Below are positions 1 to 12,295 of a DNA stretch of 64,000 nucleotides, one piece after another (position 1 is the stretch's first letter; every line of letters begins with the position of its first letter). The notes under the pieces are model-generated. The model had not been told where the DNA came from. It saw only the letters and a list, made by a program, of their open reading frames with translations, and searched no databases. This DNA comes from Chamaecrista fasciculata (taxonomy: Eukaryota; Streptophyta; Magnoliopsida; Fabales; Fabaceae). The translations under genes were made by a program, and so were the position numbers. The stretch covers positions 1 through 64,000 of the forward strand of contig QANZ01049023.1 in NCBI GenBank assembly GCA_003254925.1, written 5' to 3'.

Positions 1-3000
1 GAACCTTGGACAACCGGGATCTTTGGATGTGCTGAAGATAGGGATAGTTGTAAGTTAATGGGTTGATCAAGCTTGTGATTGATAGTTAGGAAAATTGGTC
101 ATTTTGTTAATAACTCAGATGTAAATATTGTCATTTGTCGGTATGGTGATTTGTTTTTTAATCAGTGAGAGTTAACGTCCTCTTTAGGAAAGAAATGAAT
201 ATTTTCAACTTATGGACTACTATTTTAAAGCGTATGTGTCGCATAAAAATATGAACATTTGTTCTCTAATCATTTTATCTTGCTACTATCAAAGTCACCA
301 ATCTACTTTATTTGCTAAATGGTGTCCAGATGTAAGCTTAAATTCTATATAGCTATAGTAGTGGTTTTCAGAGTTTGCAACAAATATATTGGTTCTATAC
401 ACTTCAATCCTTCATTGCAGGCTTGACAGGACTGTTTTGTCCTTGTGTATTGTTTGGGCGCAATGTAGAAAGCTTGAGGGAGGACACTCCTTGGAACCAG
501 CCATGCATTTGTCACGCCATTTTTGTTGAAGGTGGCATTGCTCTGGCAGCAGCAACTGCAATTTTTCATGGCATTGAACCAGGGACTGCATTCTTGATTG
601 GTGAAGGTTTACTTTTTACTTGGTGGATGTGTGGAATTTACACTGGTTTGGTTAGGCAATCCCTACAGAAGAAATATCACCTAAAGGTACATGTTGAATT
701 TCACTTTCGCTTTGTTCAGTTATCAACTTCAAAATGGGGAATAGAATTGTTGGAATATGTTAATTGTTTGTCAATTAGTGTTAGACATGATTATGTAAAT
801 CAAATTTGATTATATAAATCAATTTGAATTTAAGTGCTGACCCTAGAGATTTGCCTAAATATTAGCTTAGATGTTAGAGATTTTATAATCAATTATATTA
901 ATTGTGATTCCTAGAATAGACTATCTTCTCTTGTATAAATATCCTATGACATTAAGAAATATAGAACAATCAAGAAAAGTCTTTCAATTGTATAAATCTT
1001 CTCTTGTATCTCATTCTATATATTTTATATCTTTTTATATTTTACCAAAAATCAACATGGTATCAGAGCTAGTTTGAATGAGTTCATCCGTAGAGGGGGT
1101 TCTCTCAGTATGACCTGTGACGAATGTGACGAAGTATTGGCTCTTACCCCTTGCGGGCCCTTAGTTGGGTTGGCCTTGGTGGAGACACAGGCCGTAAAAC
1201 TAGTGTCTGAGATACACTGAGCGGTCACTACTAGGTAAGTGGGGTCCGACGCCTGGTGGGACAGAGATTCCCCAACTTGGTGAGGATGGATTTTCTCACA
1301 AGTTGGTATCAGAGCAGAGCAGTTTGGTCCTGGATGAATTTGGTAAATTGTAATGTTTGACTTCAAGTTATGGTCTGGCTTAAACCATGAATCAATGAGT
1401 ACACAAATTTTAGTGAAAGACAATTATTATGTTAACACTTAGGATTATGAGTCTCAGGTTTATTTAATGTATAATTTTCTGTCGTATTACTGCCTATGCT
1501 TGATATATCTTGAAAATGTTATCAGAGCTAGTTTGAATGAGTTCATCCGTAGAGGGGGTTCTCTCAGTATGACCTGTGACGAATGTGACGAAGTATTGGC
1601 TCTTACCCCTTGCGGGCCCTAAGTTGGGTTGGCCTCGGTGGAGACACAGGCCGTAAAACTAGTGTCTGAGATACACTGGGCGGTCACTACTAGGTAAGCG
1701 GGGTCCGGCGCCTGGTGGGACAGAGATTCCCCAACTTGGTGAGGATGGATTTCCTCACAAGTTGGTATCAGAGCAGAACAGTTTGGTCCTGGATGAATTT
1801 GGTAAATTGTAATGTTTGACTCCAAGTTATGGTCTGGCTTAAACCACGAATCAATGAGTACACAAATTTTAGTGAAAGACAATTATTATGTTAACACTTA
1901 GGATTATGAGTCTCAGGTTTATTTAATGTATCATTTTCTGTCATATTACTGCCTATGCTTGATATATCTTGAAAATGTTATCAGAGCTAGTTTGAATAAG
2001 TTCATCCGTAGAGGGGGTTCTCTCAGTATGACCTGTGACGAATGTGACGAAGTATTGGCTCTTACCCCTTGCGGGCCCTGAGTTGGGTTGGCCTTGGTGG
2101 AGACACAGGTCGTAAAACTAGTGTCTGAGATACACTGGGCGGTCACTACTAGGTAAGCGGGGTCCGGCGCCTGGTGGGACAGAGATTCCCCAACTTGGTG
2201 AGGATGGATTTCCTCACAAGTTGGTATCAGAGCAGAACAGTTTGGTCCTGGATGAATTTGGTAAATTGTAATGTTTGACTTCAAGTTATGGTCTGGCTTA
2301 AACCACGAATCAATGAGTACACAAATTTTAGTGAAAGACAATTATTTTGTTAACACTTAGGATTATGAGTCTTAGGTTTATTTAATGTATCATTTTCTGT
2401 CATATTACTACCTATGTTTAATATATCTTGAAAATGTTATCAGAGCTAGTTTGAATGAGTTCATCCGTAGAGGGGGTTCTCACAGTATGACCTGTGACGA
2501 ATGTGACGAAGTATTGGCTCTTACCCCTTGCGGGCCCTGAGTTCGGTTGGCCTTGGTGGAGAAACAGGCCGTAAAACTAGTGTCTGAGATACGCTGGGCG
2601 GTCACTACTAGGTAAGCGGGGTCCGGCGCCTGGTGGGACAAAGATTCCCCAACTTGGTGAGGATTGATTTCCTCACAAGTTGGTATCAGAGCAGTACAGT
2701 TTGGTCCTGGATGAATTTGGTAAATTGTAATGTTGACTTCAAGTTATGATCTGGATTAAACCACAAATCAATAAGTATTTTAGTGAAAGACAATTATTAT
2801 GTTAACACTTGGGATTATGAGTCTCAGGTTTATTTAATGTATCATTTTCTGTCATATTACTGCCTATGCTCGATATATCTTGAAAATAAGCCTAAATGAT
2901 TTCTTATTGGAGACTGACATGAATCAATAAAAAGGAAGATGACTAGTTTATTATTCTTCTGGAACTTGTCAATCTTCAAAGTTTCAGTTCTTTAATAAGT

Positions 3001-3377
3001 TTTTATAATCAAATAAAAAACAGAGAGGAAAGACCGTTATTGCTCGATCTTTTGGGTGGCATCCTTTTTCTAACATTATCACCCAAAGTTAACACTGTCA
3101 AAATGTTCTTGCTTGCTCATAATTTGTTTTATTGTTGCAGAACTCGCCTTGTGATCCATGTTTTGTGCACTGCTGCTTGCATTGGTGTGCCTTGTGCCAG
3201 GAGCACAGGGAGATGAAGGGACGGCTCTCTGACAATGTTGTCATGCCAATGACTGTTGTAAACCCGCCACCAGTTCAAGAGATGAGGTCTACCGATGACA
3301 AAGAAAGTTCTGAAGCACCATCTGCTAACAACAACAACAACAATGAACATACTGATTTGGAAATGCAGGCTATTTAG
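1..3377 (+). CDS. PLAC8 / cell number regulator (CNR6-like) protein, 5' part outside window
   Basis: Exons 1-49 (partial), 421-686 and 3141-3377 join in one frame, with GT donors at 50 and 687 and AG acceptors before 421 and 3141. The product has the PLAC8 hallmark CLTGLFCPC, followed by a stretch starting [12 protein letters not shown], two hydrophobic segments (around [15 protein letters not shown] and [17 protein letters not shown]) and a Cys-rich segment [20 protein letters not shown]. The tail is Ser/Asn-rich with a run of six Asn and ends at a TAG at 3375-3377. Family knowledge: plant PLAC8 proteins (CNR, FW2.2, PCR) are small plasma-membrane proteins linked to organ size or to Cd, Zn and Ca transport; the layout is closest to the maize CNR6 type. 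The exact role here is not known. The last intron is 2.45 kb because it holds an LTR remnant and a tandem array. The N-terminus lies left of the window. Confidence 0.85.
872..1069 (+). mobile_element. Copia/TRIM-like LTR followed by a tRNA-Met type primer-binding site
   Basis: A 186-bp segment starts TGTTAGAG (872) and ends AATCAACA (1057), the usual TG..CA LTR borders with a short TGTT/AACA inverted repeat. TGGTATCAGAGC follows immediately at 1058-1069, the standard plant initiator-Met tRNA primer-binding site. No coding internal region and no second LTR copy were seen, so this is a truncated or miniature (TRIM-like) retroelement in the last intron of the PLAC8 gene. Confidence 0.65.
1062..2887 (+). 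repeat. Four tandem copies of a 459-bp unit in the PLAC8 gene intron
   Basis: The phrase ATCAGAGCTAGTTTGAAT recurs at 1062, 1521, 1980 and 2439, spaced exactly 459 bp each time. The copies differ by scattered substitutions; the fourth has small indels and ends near 2887. Each unit also contains a second TTGGTATCAGAGCAG segment resembling the LTR primer-binding site, so the array looks like amplified leader sequence of the adjacent LTR element. The reverse strand is open for long stretches only because the repeat is low in stops there; no protein is claimed. Confidence 0.9.
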
Positions 3378-4485
3378 GACATACCATTGTGAATAATAGC
3401 AAAAGGAATAGCATGGTTTTTGGATCTGACTCTATAGAGTTTTTTTTCCCAACAAACCCTTCCCTTGAGTTTTTTGCTGGTGATTTGGACCTTTGATCAC
3501 ATATTTTAATATATACAAAAAACTCCTCCCTTTGATCACATACTTCATTGAGCCATTTACTTATAGAATCTTTTGTTTTTTCTGGTTCCCTAGGTATGTT
3601 TGAATATAAGATAGCTGAAGGAAAGAGAAGTCTACATTGAAACCTTTGTTATATTCATGGGAGGAGAATGGAAAGACTTTCTGACGAAGAAAATGTTTCC
3701 TGCTTAGTGAACAGAACATTATTATTTTTTCATTCCCTTTTCCTCACTACTCCTAGAGATACCCACCCATAGACATAGAGGTATTGATATATTTGTAGCA
3801 TTGTGTTGAAATGGTGACAAAATTGGGTGAGGTGTGTTTGGGAGTTGGGACATGGTATTTTTACTTCAGTATTTTCTTGACATTTTGGTTAGAAATTTGG
3901 TGGAAGAATTGCATAACGAGCATGTGAAGTCACATCTCACCAAGTGATTGGCTGTTTGTTACACCCTTCACCTGACCATGGCATGAATTCTGAGTATTGT
4001 TTTACATTCAAATTTATATGATATACAAGGTTTTGTAACTTAAAATTAACCACACGATCAAAACAAAAGCACCCCTTCAATACAAAGAAAATTTTGCAAG
4101 AAGATTGCCAGTCACTGTTAAAAGGTTTTCAACTTTATATACCTTGTCAGAAAAAGGAAAAAGAAAACATATTTGGACTAGTATTGTCCTGATTTTTATC
4201 CCAAATCAAAACTTAAAATGCCATTTTTGGTTGGCAAAACATTTAAATGTGTAATTAACCATTTTAATAACATTTTAGGTAAATAAATTAGTTCATCCAA
4301 ATAGGCTTTATTTATCTTTTTGTAATAATTCATCAGGATAACCAAACTAATAATAACATGAAGTCATGAATTTTCTTAATTTCTTCTTTGTAAACGACAA
4401 GTTCATTGCAGATTTTACTGGAGTTGGCTCCAATTTTTAATTCTCCATCGAGCTGTGCCAATTACACAAACCCAAAAACATTATC
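3378..4485. other. 3' flank of the PLAC8 gene, no gene seen
   Basis: AT-rich sequence downstream of the stop, including the presumed 3' UTR. No open frame with coding character, RNA gene or clear repeat was found before the nested transposon that begins at 4486. Confidence 0.5.
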
Positions 4486-5815
4486 GGTAAAATATTAATT
4501 TCGTCTTCAAACTTTTCGTCAACTGTCTATTTTATTCCTAATTTTTTTCTGCTGTCAATTTCGTCTCAAATATTTTATATTTTGGTCAATTTTATCCTTT
4601 GCTCTTATTTTATCTAAATATTAACAACAAAATTTGTGTGACTAATGATATATAATGTAAAATTTATAAAAAATAGGCTTAAGTGCACTTTTGGTCCCAT
4701 AACTATGACAAATGTTTCATTTTGGTCTCATAACTTTTTTTGTTGCAATTTTGGTCCCATAACTATGACAAAGGTTTCATTTTGGTCACATAACTTTTTT
4801 TCTTGCAATTTTGGTCCCATAACTATGAAAAAGGTTTCATTTTGGTCCCACTACTTTTTTTGTTGCAATTTTGGTCTCATAACTTCTCAAAAGGTTCCAC
4901 CGATAGTCCCTTGGTGAATTTCATCCATATTTAGCCGTTAAGTATGATGTGGCATAGTGACTAGGATCATGATGTGGCAACATAAGATGAAATGGACTGA
5001 AATAGGATCTATATGCAACATATTAAAACTTATCTATACCCAACCACAATATATACAAAGAGTGGTACTTCCTCTTCCTTGTCAGCCCAATGGGACTTCC
5101 TCTTCCTCGTTCCGCTTCTCGATTTGTCGTCGCCGCCGCTTTGGTCGTTCGACTCTGGCTGAGGATCCCATCGACTTCGTCGGTGCCTTCTGCTTGAAGT
5201 CTCTTCTTCCTCACCAGATTGGTCCCTATCAGTACCACTCTTTGTATATATGGTGGTTGGGTATAGATAAGTCTTAATATGTTGCATATAGTTCCTATTT
5301 CAGTCCATTTCATCTTATTTTGCCACATCATGATCCTAGTCACTATGCCACGTCATACTTAACGGCTAAATATAGATGGAATTCACCAAGGGACTAACGG
5401 TGGAACCTTTTGAGAAGTTATGGGACCAAAATTGCAACAAAAAAAGTTATGGGACTAAAATGAAACCTTTGTCATAGTTATGGGACCAAAATTGCAACAA
5501 AAAAAGTTATGGGACCAAAATGAAACTTTTGTCATAGTTATGGGACCAAAATTGCAACAAAAAAGGTTATGGGACCAAAATGAAACCTTTGTCATAGTTA
5601 TGGGACCAAAAGTGCATTTAAGCGTAAAAAATAAAACTCAAATTATAACTCAGATTAAAAAAACAAGACGCAGTCTGTCGTTAATTTATTAAAAGAAGTT
5701 ACTCAAAAGATAAAATTGACCAAAATGTAAAACATTTAGGGCAAAATTGACAGAAAAAAAAGATTGAGGACGAAATTGATAGCAGAAAAGTTTGGGAAAA
5801 TTAGTGCTTTTGCTA
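4486..5815. mobile_element. Older MULE-type MITE, split by a second MULE-type element
   Basis: The left part (4486-4666) and right part (5634-5815) together resemble the intact elements at 36011-36359 and 39699-40039: reading inward, each has repeated ATTTCGTC / CAATTTTATCC phrases and mirror-image ends. The flanks read AACATTATC (4477-4485) and GACATTATC (5816-5824), an 8-of-9 match fitting the 9-bp target duplication made by Mutator-like transposases. Without the insertion at 4676-5624 and its duplicated 9 bp, the element would be about 370 bp. Confidence 0.7.
4676..5624. mobile_element. MULE-type TIR element (949 bp) with perfect 9-bp target duplication and unidentified core
   Basis: It is flanked on both sides by TAAAAAATA (4667-4675 and 5625-5633). 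The left end GGCTTAAGTGCACTTTTGG is mirrored by the right end CCAAAAGTGCATTTAAGCG. The TIRs consist of about 60-bp subrepeats of the TTTTGGTCCCATAACTATGA type. Inside them a second inverted pair (around 4985-5070 and 5233-5325) encloses a GC-richer core at about 5078-5226 that is unlike the surroundings and may be captured host sequence. The core's open frames are Ser/Arg-rich and not recognised. No transposase is present, so the element is non-autonomous. Confidence 0.85.
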
Positions 5816-5935
5816 GACATTATCCAACTAAACGCCACGTCGTTTCCTTCTACATTCAGTATCTCTGTGGAGAAGAAAGCACTGTGGAAAAGAGGATGAA
5901 GAAGCAGCTCTGAACGTAAAGCTAAAACCTCTGAA

Positions 5936-8900
5936 ATGGCGCTTAAAACCCTACACAATATCTTAACTCCTCTCTCTATCACTTTCTCAAACCACGTTTC
6001 TTCTCCCTTCAACCCTAAATTGCCACAATTAGGCGCGAAGCCTTCTCTCATACTCTGCGAAACTTCAAGATCACAACAAGCACATGCTTATCGGAAATTG
6101 CCAGTCTCAGATGCGAATTTCAAAGATTATGGAAAACCGGTGGAAGAGGAACCTGAAGGCACCGGCGCAGCTTCTCCCACGCCCGGTGAGAGGCACCTTG
6201 AACACCTGCGCTCCATTGAAGCTGCGAAGCTTGTCCTCAAAGAGAACAAGAAGGAGAGAAAGAAGCAAAAGAAAGACAAGCTTCTGATGAGACCTTCTTC
6301 TTTGGCCGTTGCTGCTTGTTATGGCTGTGGAGCTCCGTTGCAAACTTCGGACGTTGATGCTCCTGGTTATGTGGATTTGAACACCTATGAGTTGGTATCT
6401 AATCTATTGTTGCTGTTTTCGTTGATTTTCTTTGGGTCTATAAAATTTGCGTGATTTTTCGTTCATCTGGCATTTCCCACTGTTTTAGAATAAATTCAGC
6501 TCTAGAAAATTGCGGTCATGGATAAGGTTGGCTTTAGACAGGATCAGGACATATTTGCTGCCATATTAGGATTTGAGTAAGTTTCTTTTGTAGGAGCACT
6601 GATTTGGTTTTTTTGGTACATAAAATTTGAGGGTCTTCTTGGACATCAGCTTAATTTTTTTACATGAGCCAGAATCATAATGAACTTTCTTCCTGACGTG
6701 AATTTGATGCAAACTACATTTTGGCCAAACATCTATAATTCTTTAATGGGAAATAGCCCATCCTAGGAGAGTCCACTTGTGTATTTCTGAAATCTTGATG
6801 AAATGGGATTGCTTGTTTTTTCGGTAAAAAATGGGATTGCTTGCTAAATGCATGTTAAACGTGCAGAAGAAGAAACACCACCAGCTTAAAACCATTCTTT
6901 GTGGGCGATGCCGGCTTTTGTCTCATGGGCAAATGATAACTGCTGTTGGTGGACACGGAGGATATTCTGGTGGTAAACAATTTATTACAGCTGAAGAGCT
7001 TCGAGACAAATTGTCTCATTTACGGCATGAGAAAGCTTTAATAGTGAAATTGGTAAATTAGCCAATACAAATTTTGCTTTATGTGAACTACTTGAATTAT
7101 CTTATGAATTGTGAAGCATATGTAGAACATAATAGGTGGGTCCTGTATTGAGGTAACCTTTAGCAATCTTTTTGGCGATATAATTGGCATAGAATAATTT
7201 AATCTTTTTTTGTAAACTTGAAAAGAATTTGATTATTTAGGGATTGATTCTTGTTCTGAAACTAACCATTATGTTTACGGTGTTGCTCTCATGCTACAGA
7301 ATTTTCTTGAAATATTCCATAGAAAACTCAAACATGTTTGAGCCTTAAGGTGTTGTTCTATAACAGGTTCATGCTTTGCAAACATATTTGATATTAAAAA
7401 TGCATCTTGGATCATGTGGCGCAATAGCACCACGCCACCTCCCCTAGACATAAGTGTCAGGGGGTTCTAATTGTTGTAGGGTTCAATCCCTACCCTATCC
7501 CTTCCCCCATTCCAAAGTCACGTACCTCCTTTCTAATATATACACACATATTTAAACAAACTATGCTGCTATTTTATGCAATGACAATTTATCTCCTGAG
7601 ACATACACAAATTATGACATATGATTTCAAATTTTCAATGTTTTGCAGAAGTTTAAATACCATCTCTTTACTTTCCAAATAATGGTAATAAATTGCTGAA
7701 AGTAATAAAGCTTCTTGGTCTAATATGTTGAACTAATTACTTCTAGGTTGATATTGTTGACTTCAATGGCAGCTTTTTGTCCCGTGTGCGTGATCTTGCT
7801 GGTGCTAATCCAATAATACTGGTGGTGACTAAGGTAATAATATGCATGTAGCTGATTATTGTATATTAGTAATTCACTTTCTCATAAGATTTTTTTTTTG
7901 TTTCGATAAAAAAACATATTATTTCATCATGTAACAATTTTTCTGTTTGTAGATTGATCTTCTTCCAAGAGATACTGATCTTAATTGTGTTGGGGACTGG
8001 GTTGTGGAAGCTACCACTAAGAAAAAGCTGAAGTAAGTTGTATTTACTAATCTATCTTCTTTCTAATAGATTAAAAGCTTTGAATTACTTAATCAGTGGC
8101 CCCTTGTTGGACTATTATATCATTATATGAGTTCAGCAAAAGTTCTAGTGGGGAAGTATTTATTGAATATGTAATGCAGTAAATTGCATTTTTGTTTTCT
8201 GTGAAGCAATTGTCTAGATAAATTCAATTCTTAGTTTGAGAAGTTAATCCAAAGAGTTTAACAACTCATTTCTCAAACTCTTATATTCTTTGCAGTGTTC
8301 TCTGTGTCCACTTGACCAGTTCTAAATCATTGGTCGGAATAACTGGTGTGGTATCAGAAATCCAGAAAGAAAAGAAGGTACTCTCCCCCTTTGTAGCTTA
8401 GATGACCTTTTACAACTTATCACATTACTTAGAAAACCAAGTGGATCTTTCAGGTTTGATGAGACACTACCGTTCGATTTTACATATAACATGGCATAAA
8501 ATTTCATCTACTTTGAAAACTGTGATCTCAAATCTGTACTCCTAAATTTTGTGTTATTTTGATAAACATGTTATAATTTTGTTCTAATTCAAAAGACTCT
8601 ATATTTTAGGGTTTTCTTTAGCTATTGCAGATTCCCTGAAGTAAGTTGTAATTAATTTTGGTTGAGCAAAAAATTTATTGTTAATAAATATCCTTAAACA
8701 TGGGAATATAAGTGTTGGAATATTCTTATCCAATATTCCATAGGTCATCACTTATATTTTCCTTTACAATGAGTAACGTTAACATGGACTCGTTCTTATC
8801 TTTTCTTCTAATGAAGTTCTATTTGTTTAATGTTTGCAGGGACGAGATGTGTACATTCTGGTAAGCCTCTGAATTGAATGCTACATATGCTTAGCAGGTT

Positions 8901-11454
8901 GTGATTGGTACTGCAGGATCTTATCGTTCCTGTATTGATACTTTTACCGAATTGTCAATGGAATTCATTTTCCCTTTGAAAACACTAAATCATGTATTTG
9001 GGAGCTGGAAATAGTATTACGGCTTATATGTTTACTTGAAGCTTGAACTGTCTATTACACATTTACACCCCTTGAGACTTAACTGACAAACTTTTCTACA
9101 GTCATCCACATCTATATTCATACAATTGTAATTGATACTCTAGCAAACTTTAATTATTATAATTTGTTTAGTGGAACAAAGCGGTTATATTTTGATTTAT
9201 CTTATCTTACACTCCTTACAGGGGTCAGCCAATGTTGGGAAATCTGCATTTATCAATGCCCTACTGAGTAAGTTACATTTTTATGCTTCCTTCGTACTGG
9301 CGTTGTGCTTATTCATTGTCCAAGAATTTGGTTGTTTATTTGTAGTTATGATTTAAAAATGGTTAGGAACGCTAATGATGCCATTCCTTCACCTTGATTT
9401 TTTAACTGTATTGTCCTTCTAGATTTAGATGTCTGTTTGTTACCCAGGTCCAATCTGAATTAATGCTGATATCTGGTCGTTGTTTGCAGTGTGCTTGAAC
9501 ATTGACTCTTAGATACTGAATCCAGCCTGCTTTTGTTTTGATCATGTGGTTAATTTTAAGTTACAAAACCTTGTATATCATATAAATCAGTCTTGGATTG
9601 TGTTAAAAATACAGTGTAGGGTTTCATCTGTCACATCAAATTGTGTTGTTCAAATAGGTTTCTGTTAAGACTTAAGATTAATGTTGAGAGGTATTATTTA
9701 CTCAATAATTCTGTCTTAACATTTTTTTTCCTGAGAAATAGGCTTATGATTTTGGGAATTCCAAGTTTTCATGTATCTCCGTTGTGACTTTTAATATTTG
9801 ATGTCAGAAACGATGGCAGTAAATGATCCAGTTGCTGCTGCTGCACAGAAGTACAAACCAATACAATCTGCTGTTCCTGGAACTACCTTAGGGCCAATTC
9901 AAATTAATGCCTTCCTAGGAGATGGGGTATGTCATTCATTGTAACTTTTATGTTGTATGTTAAACAGTTGTTAAATTTCCAGATTTTCTTTTGTTTCTTT
10001 TACCATTTTGTTTCTTCATCTTAACTCATGCAGAAACTATATGACACGCCTGGAGTTCATCTCCACCATAGGCAAACTGCTGTTGTTCATTCTGAAGATC
10101 TTTCCTGTCTTGCTCCTCGAAGCCGACTGAGGGGTCAATCGTTTCCTGTAGGTTCTGTTCAGAAATTTTAAGACATTAGTCCAATAACATATGCTAACTT
10201 TAGCCCTCTTTGTTATTTGTAGAACTCTCGAGTTCTCTCAGATGATGTGGCTGCAGAAAATTCCAAAATGAATGGCTTGAATGGATTTTCAATATTTTGG
10301 GGGGGCCTGGTCAGAATTGATGTCTTGAAGGTTTTTACTTGATGCTTGATGTCATAGGGAAGCTTGTTAATAGTGTACCACCATTTTCCTCAGCTAATTA
10401 ATGGCATTTATCTTGGTATTTTCAGGTTCTTCCAGAAACTTGTTTGACATTTTTTGGGCCCAAGAGCTTACAGATTCATATGGTACCCACAGAGAAAGCA
10501 GACGAATTTTACCAGGTATTGTCTTTATGTTTTCTGTTCTAGCAATCAATGGTTAAATGCTGCCTCAGTTTTTTTTAATGATAAAAAAAGTAGTCAGAAC
10601 ATAATTCCGGAACAGAGATGCATCTGCTCACAACTTATTAGTTATTATATTATTTATTACAGCTACAGCACTGCAGTGGTTTTTTGACATTAAATGTGAA
10701 GTAACTTGCTATTGCATTTTAGTAACATTGTAGTGGTCATTGTGTTGCATGTAATACGCTGGAATTGTAATTTGTTATGTATATGCAGACTGCAGAGTTG
10801 CATGGGAATCTATTGATTCTCTTTTTGCTCCTTGCTGTGCTTGATTGCAAAGTGGTTTTGCTATTTGGTGTCTTTTTGGATTTCTCTTCCCTTATATTCA
10901 AAATTTGGGTTATTATGTTTGAGGATCTTGTTATACTTTCTCAGAAAGAAGTTGGAGTTCTGCTGACCCCACCAAGCGGAAGAGTAAAAGCCGAGAATTG
11001 GACAGGACTTGAATCAGAACATAATTTGCAAATAAAATTTGAAGATGCGGGAAGGTATCACTATCACCTAGATCTATTATATCTTTTTTTATACATACAT
11101 TATTTTGGCAGAACCTCTTTGTAGAATTTCAGCCCAGCTGGCTAATAGCCTGATTTATGAATCATACATAAGATGTGAAATATCTTGCCTCTTTTTTGTG
11201 GCAGGCCAGCTTGTGACGTAGCCATATCAGGTCTGGGATGGTTCACTGTTGAACCAGTTAACAGGTCACCGAAAATCTCAGAACCAATATCATCAGAAAC
11301 TTCTGGGGAATTGCATTTAGCTGTCTATGTCCCTAAGCCTGTTGAGATTTTTGTGAGGCCACCATTACCGGTAGGCAAGCATGGAGCTGAGTGGTACCAG
11401 TATCGGGACTTAACCGAAAAGGAAGAGGAAATTAGACCAAAATGGTACTTTTGA
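5936..11454 (+). CDS. BPG2: Chloroplast circularly permuted GTPase BPG2 (YqeH-like)
   Basis: Thirteen exons: 5936-6394, 6867-7052, 7747-7833, 7953-8032, 8296-8377, 8840-8860, 9222-9267, 9808-9926, 10034-10147, 10223-10330, 10426-10515, 10945-11054, 11205-11454, giving 583 aa in one frame. The Ser/Thr-rich N-terminus suits a plastid transit peptide. A four-Cys zinc finger follows (C128, C131, C165, C168). The GTPase motifs come in permuted order: G4 TKID (243-246), G5 TSSK (278-281), G1 GSANVGKS (306-313), a PGTT segment, then G3 DTPG (364-367). Family knowledge: BPG2 acts in plastid rRNA processing and ribosome assembly, and the Arabidopsis mutant is pale green and brassinazole-insensitive. 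Exon 6 is a 21-nt microexon encoding GRDVYIL. The start is the first ATG before the transit-like segment. The match in motifs and C-terminus (ending RPKWYF) is strong. Confidence 0.93.
7408..7515 (+). repeat. Possible tRNA-derived SINE fragment in BPG2 intron 2
   Basis: TGGCGCAATAGC resembles a pol III A box, and GGTTCAATCCC about 55 bp downstream resembles a B box (GGTTCRANTCC). The segment is GC-richer than the surrounding intron. No target duplication or 3' tail was established, so this is tentative. Confidence 0.3.
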
Positions 11455-11863
11455 GTTTTGAATATGCTATGTCTTCTATTTAAAGTCAGCTTCATGTATT
11501 TGTCTTCTGTAATTAATTTGTATGTTATACAATGGTTAGATCATCCCAAAAGAAGCCACTAGCCGTGGAATGTATGGCAGTGGTGACTGGTGAGGAGACT
11601 GACCAAAGAGGTTTTAGGTTCCAATTTTTGTTCAGTCATGTTTCAAAGAAAAAAGACCATTGCTAAGTATAGAGGAACAGAAAAAGAAAAGTGAATGATA
11701 TTTTTGAAAAAAAAATTTAAATGCATTTTAGTTAATTGGTTTTTGAATGACAAAAATATGTTTTTCATTTGACCCGAGAATGGGAAGTGATAAACTAAAA
11801 GTAACCAAATTTACCTAGTTCAATGGTGGGGCTGCTAGAGCAATGAGTGAAGTAGAAAAGATC
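11455..11863. other. BPG2 3' flank, no gene seen
   Basis: AT-rich 3' UTR and intergenic DNA between the BPG2 stop and a Gypsy LTR fragment. No coding or structured feature was found. Confidence 0.4.
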
Positions 11864-12295
11864 TGCAAAGACTTCACAGGGGCCTTGCGAAGAACACTCC
11901 GACGCTCAAGTTAGAATGAGTTTGAGGTGAGAGTAAAGGGAGTTTAGAGTTGAGATAGTAGCTAACGTTAGACTGGTGACTCTCAAAGGTATATATAGAG
12001 CATAGGAGGATAGTGGAGACCGAAGAGAGCTCTCCACGTTCAGACCCACGATCTCCAGTTATGAAGGAAGTGGGAGTTCGGATAATGCGGAGCGTGGCCA
12101 TCGTGGGAGGGTTGGTGTTCGCTGGAAGACCGTCCGCCCGTCGTGTGCGGGATGTGGGTTTGACCAAGTTAGGGGCCGCTCCAAACTGCTCGGAATGGCT
12201 CTTGACTGAGTCAAGGGTCGCTCTCAAGCGTGCGGGGACGAGACTCGGCCGGACACGAAGACCAAGTAGACGAAGGCCCAAAATGTGAGGTATCA
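11864..12295 (-). mobile_element. Ty3/Gypsy (Tat-type) LTR fragment
   Basis: A GC-rich block on the minus strand begins TGATACCTCACATTTTGG at 12295, contains a TATA-like CTATATATACC near 11990-12000, and then the phrase ACTTGAGCGTCGGAGTG, which I know from LTRs of plant Tat-clade Gypsy elements. No internal domain is nearby and I found no convincing target duplication, so it is a solo LTR or LTR fragment with an uncertain left border. Open frames across it are not considered genes. Confidence 0.6.

Noticed and set aside
1052..2341. Three long minus-strand open frames in the 459-bp repeats
   Set aside because: They are the same translation repeated and exist because the repeat lacks stops on that strand; no start context, splice signals or known domain.
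4645..5692. Repeat-like frames rich in FGPITMTKVSFWSHNF or WDQNETF
   Set aside because: They are translations of the transposon TIR subrepeats in both orientations, not proteins.
7408..7515. A functional tRNA gene in BPG2 intron 2
   Set aside because: A- and B-box-like phrases are present, but no cloverleaf with acceptor-stem pairing could be built; at best a SINE remnant.
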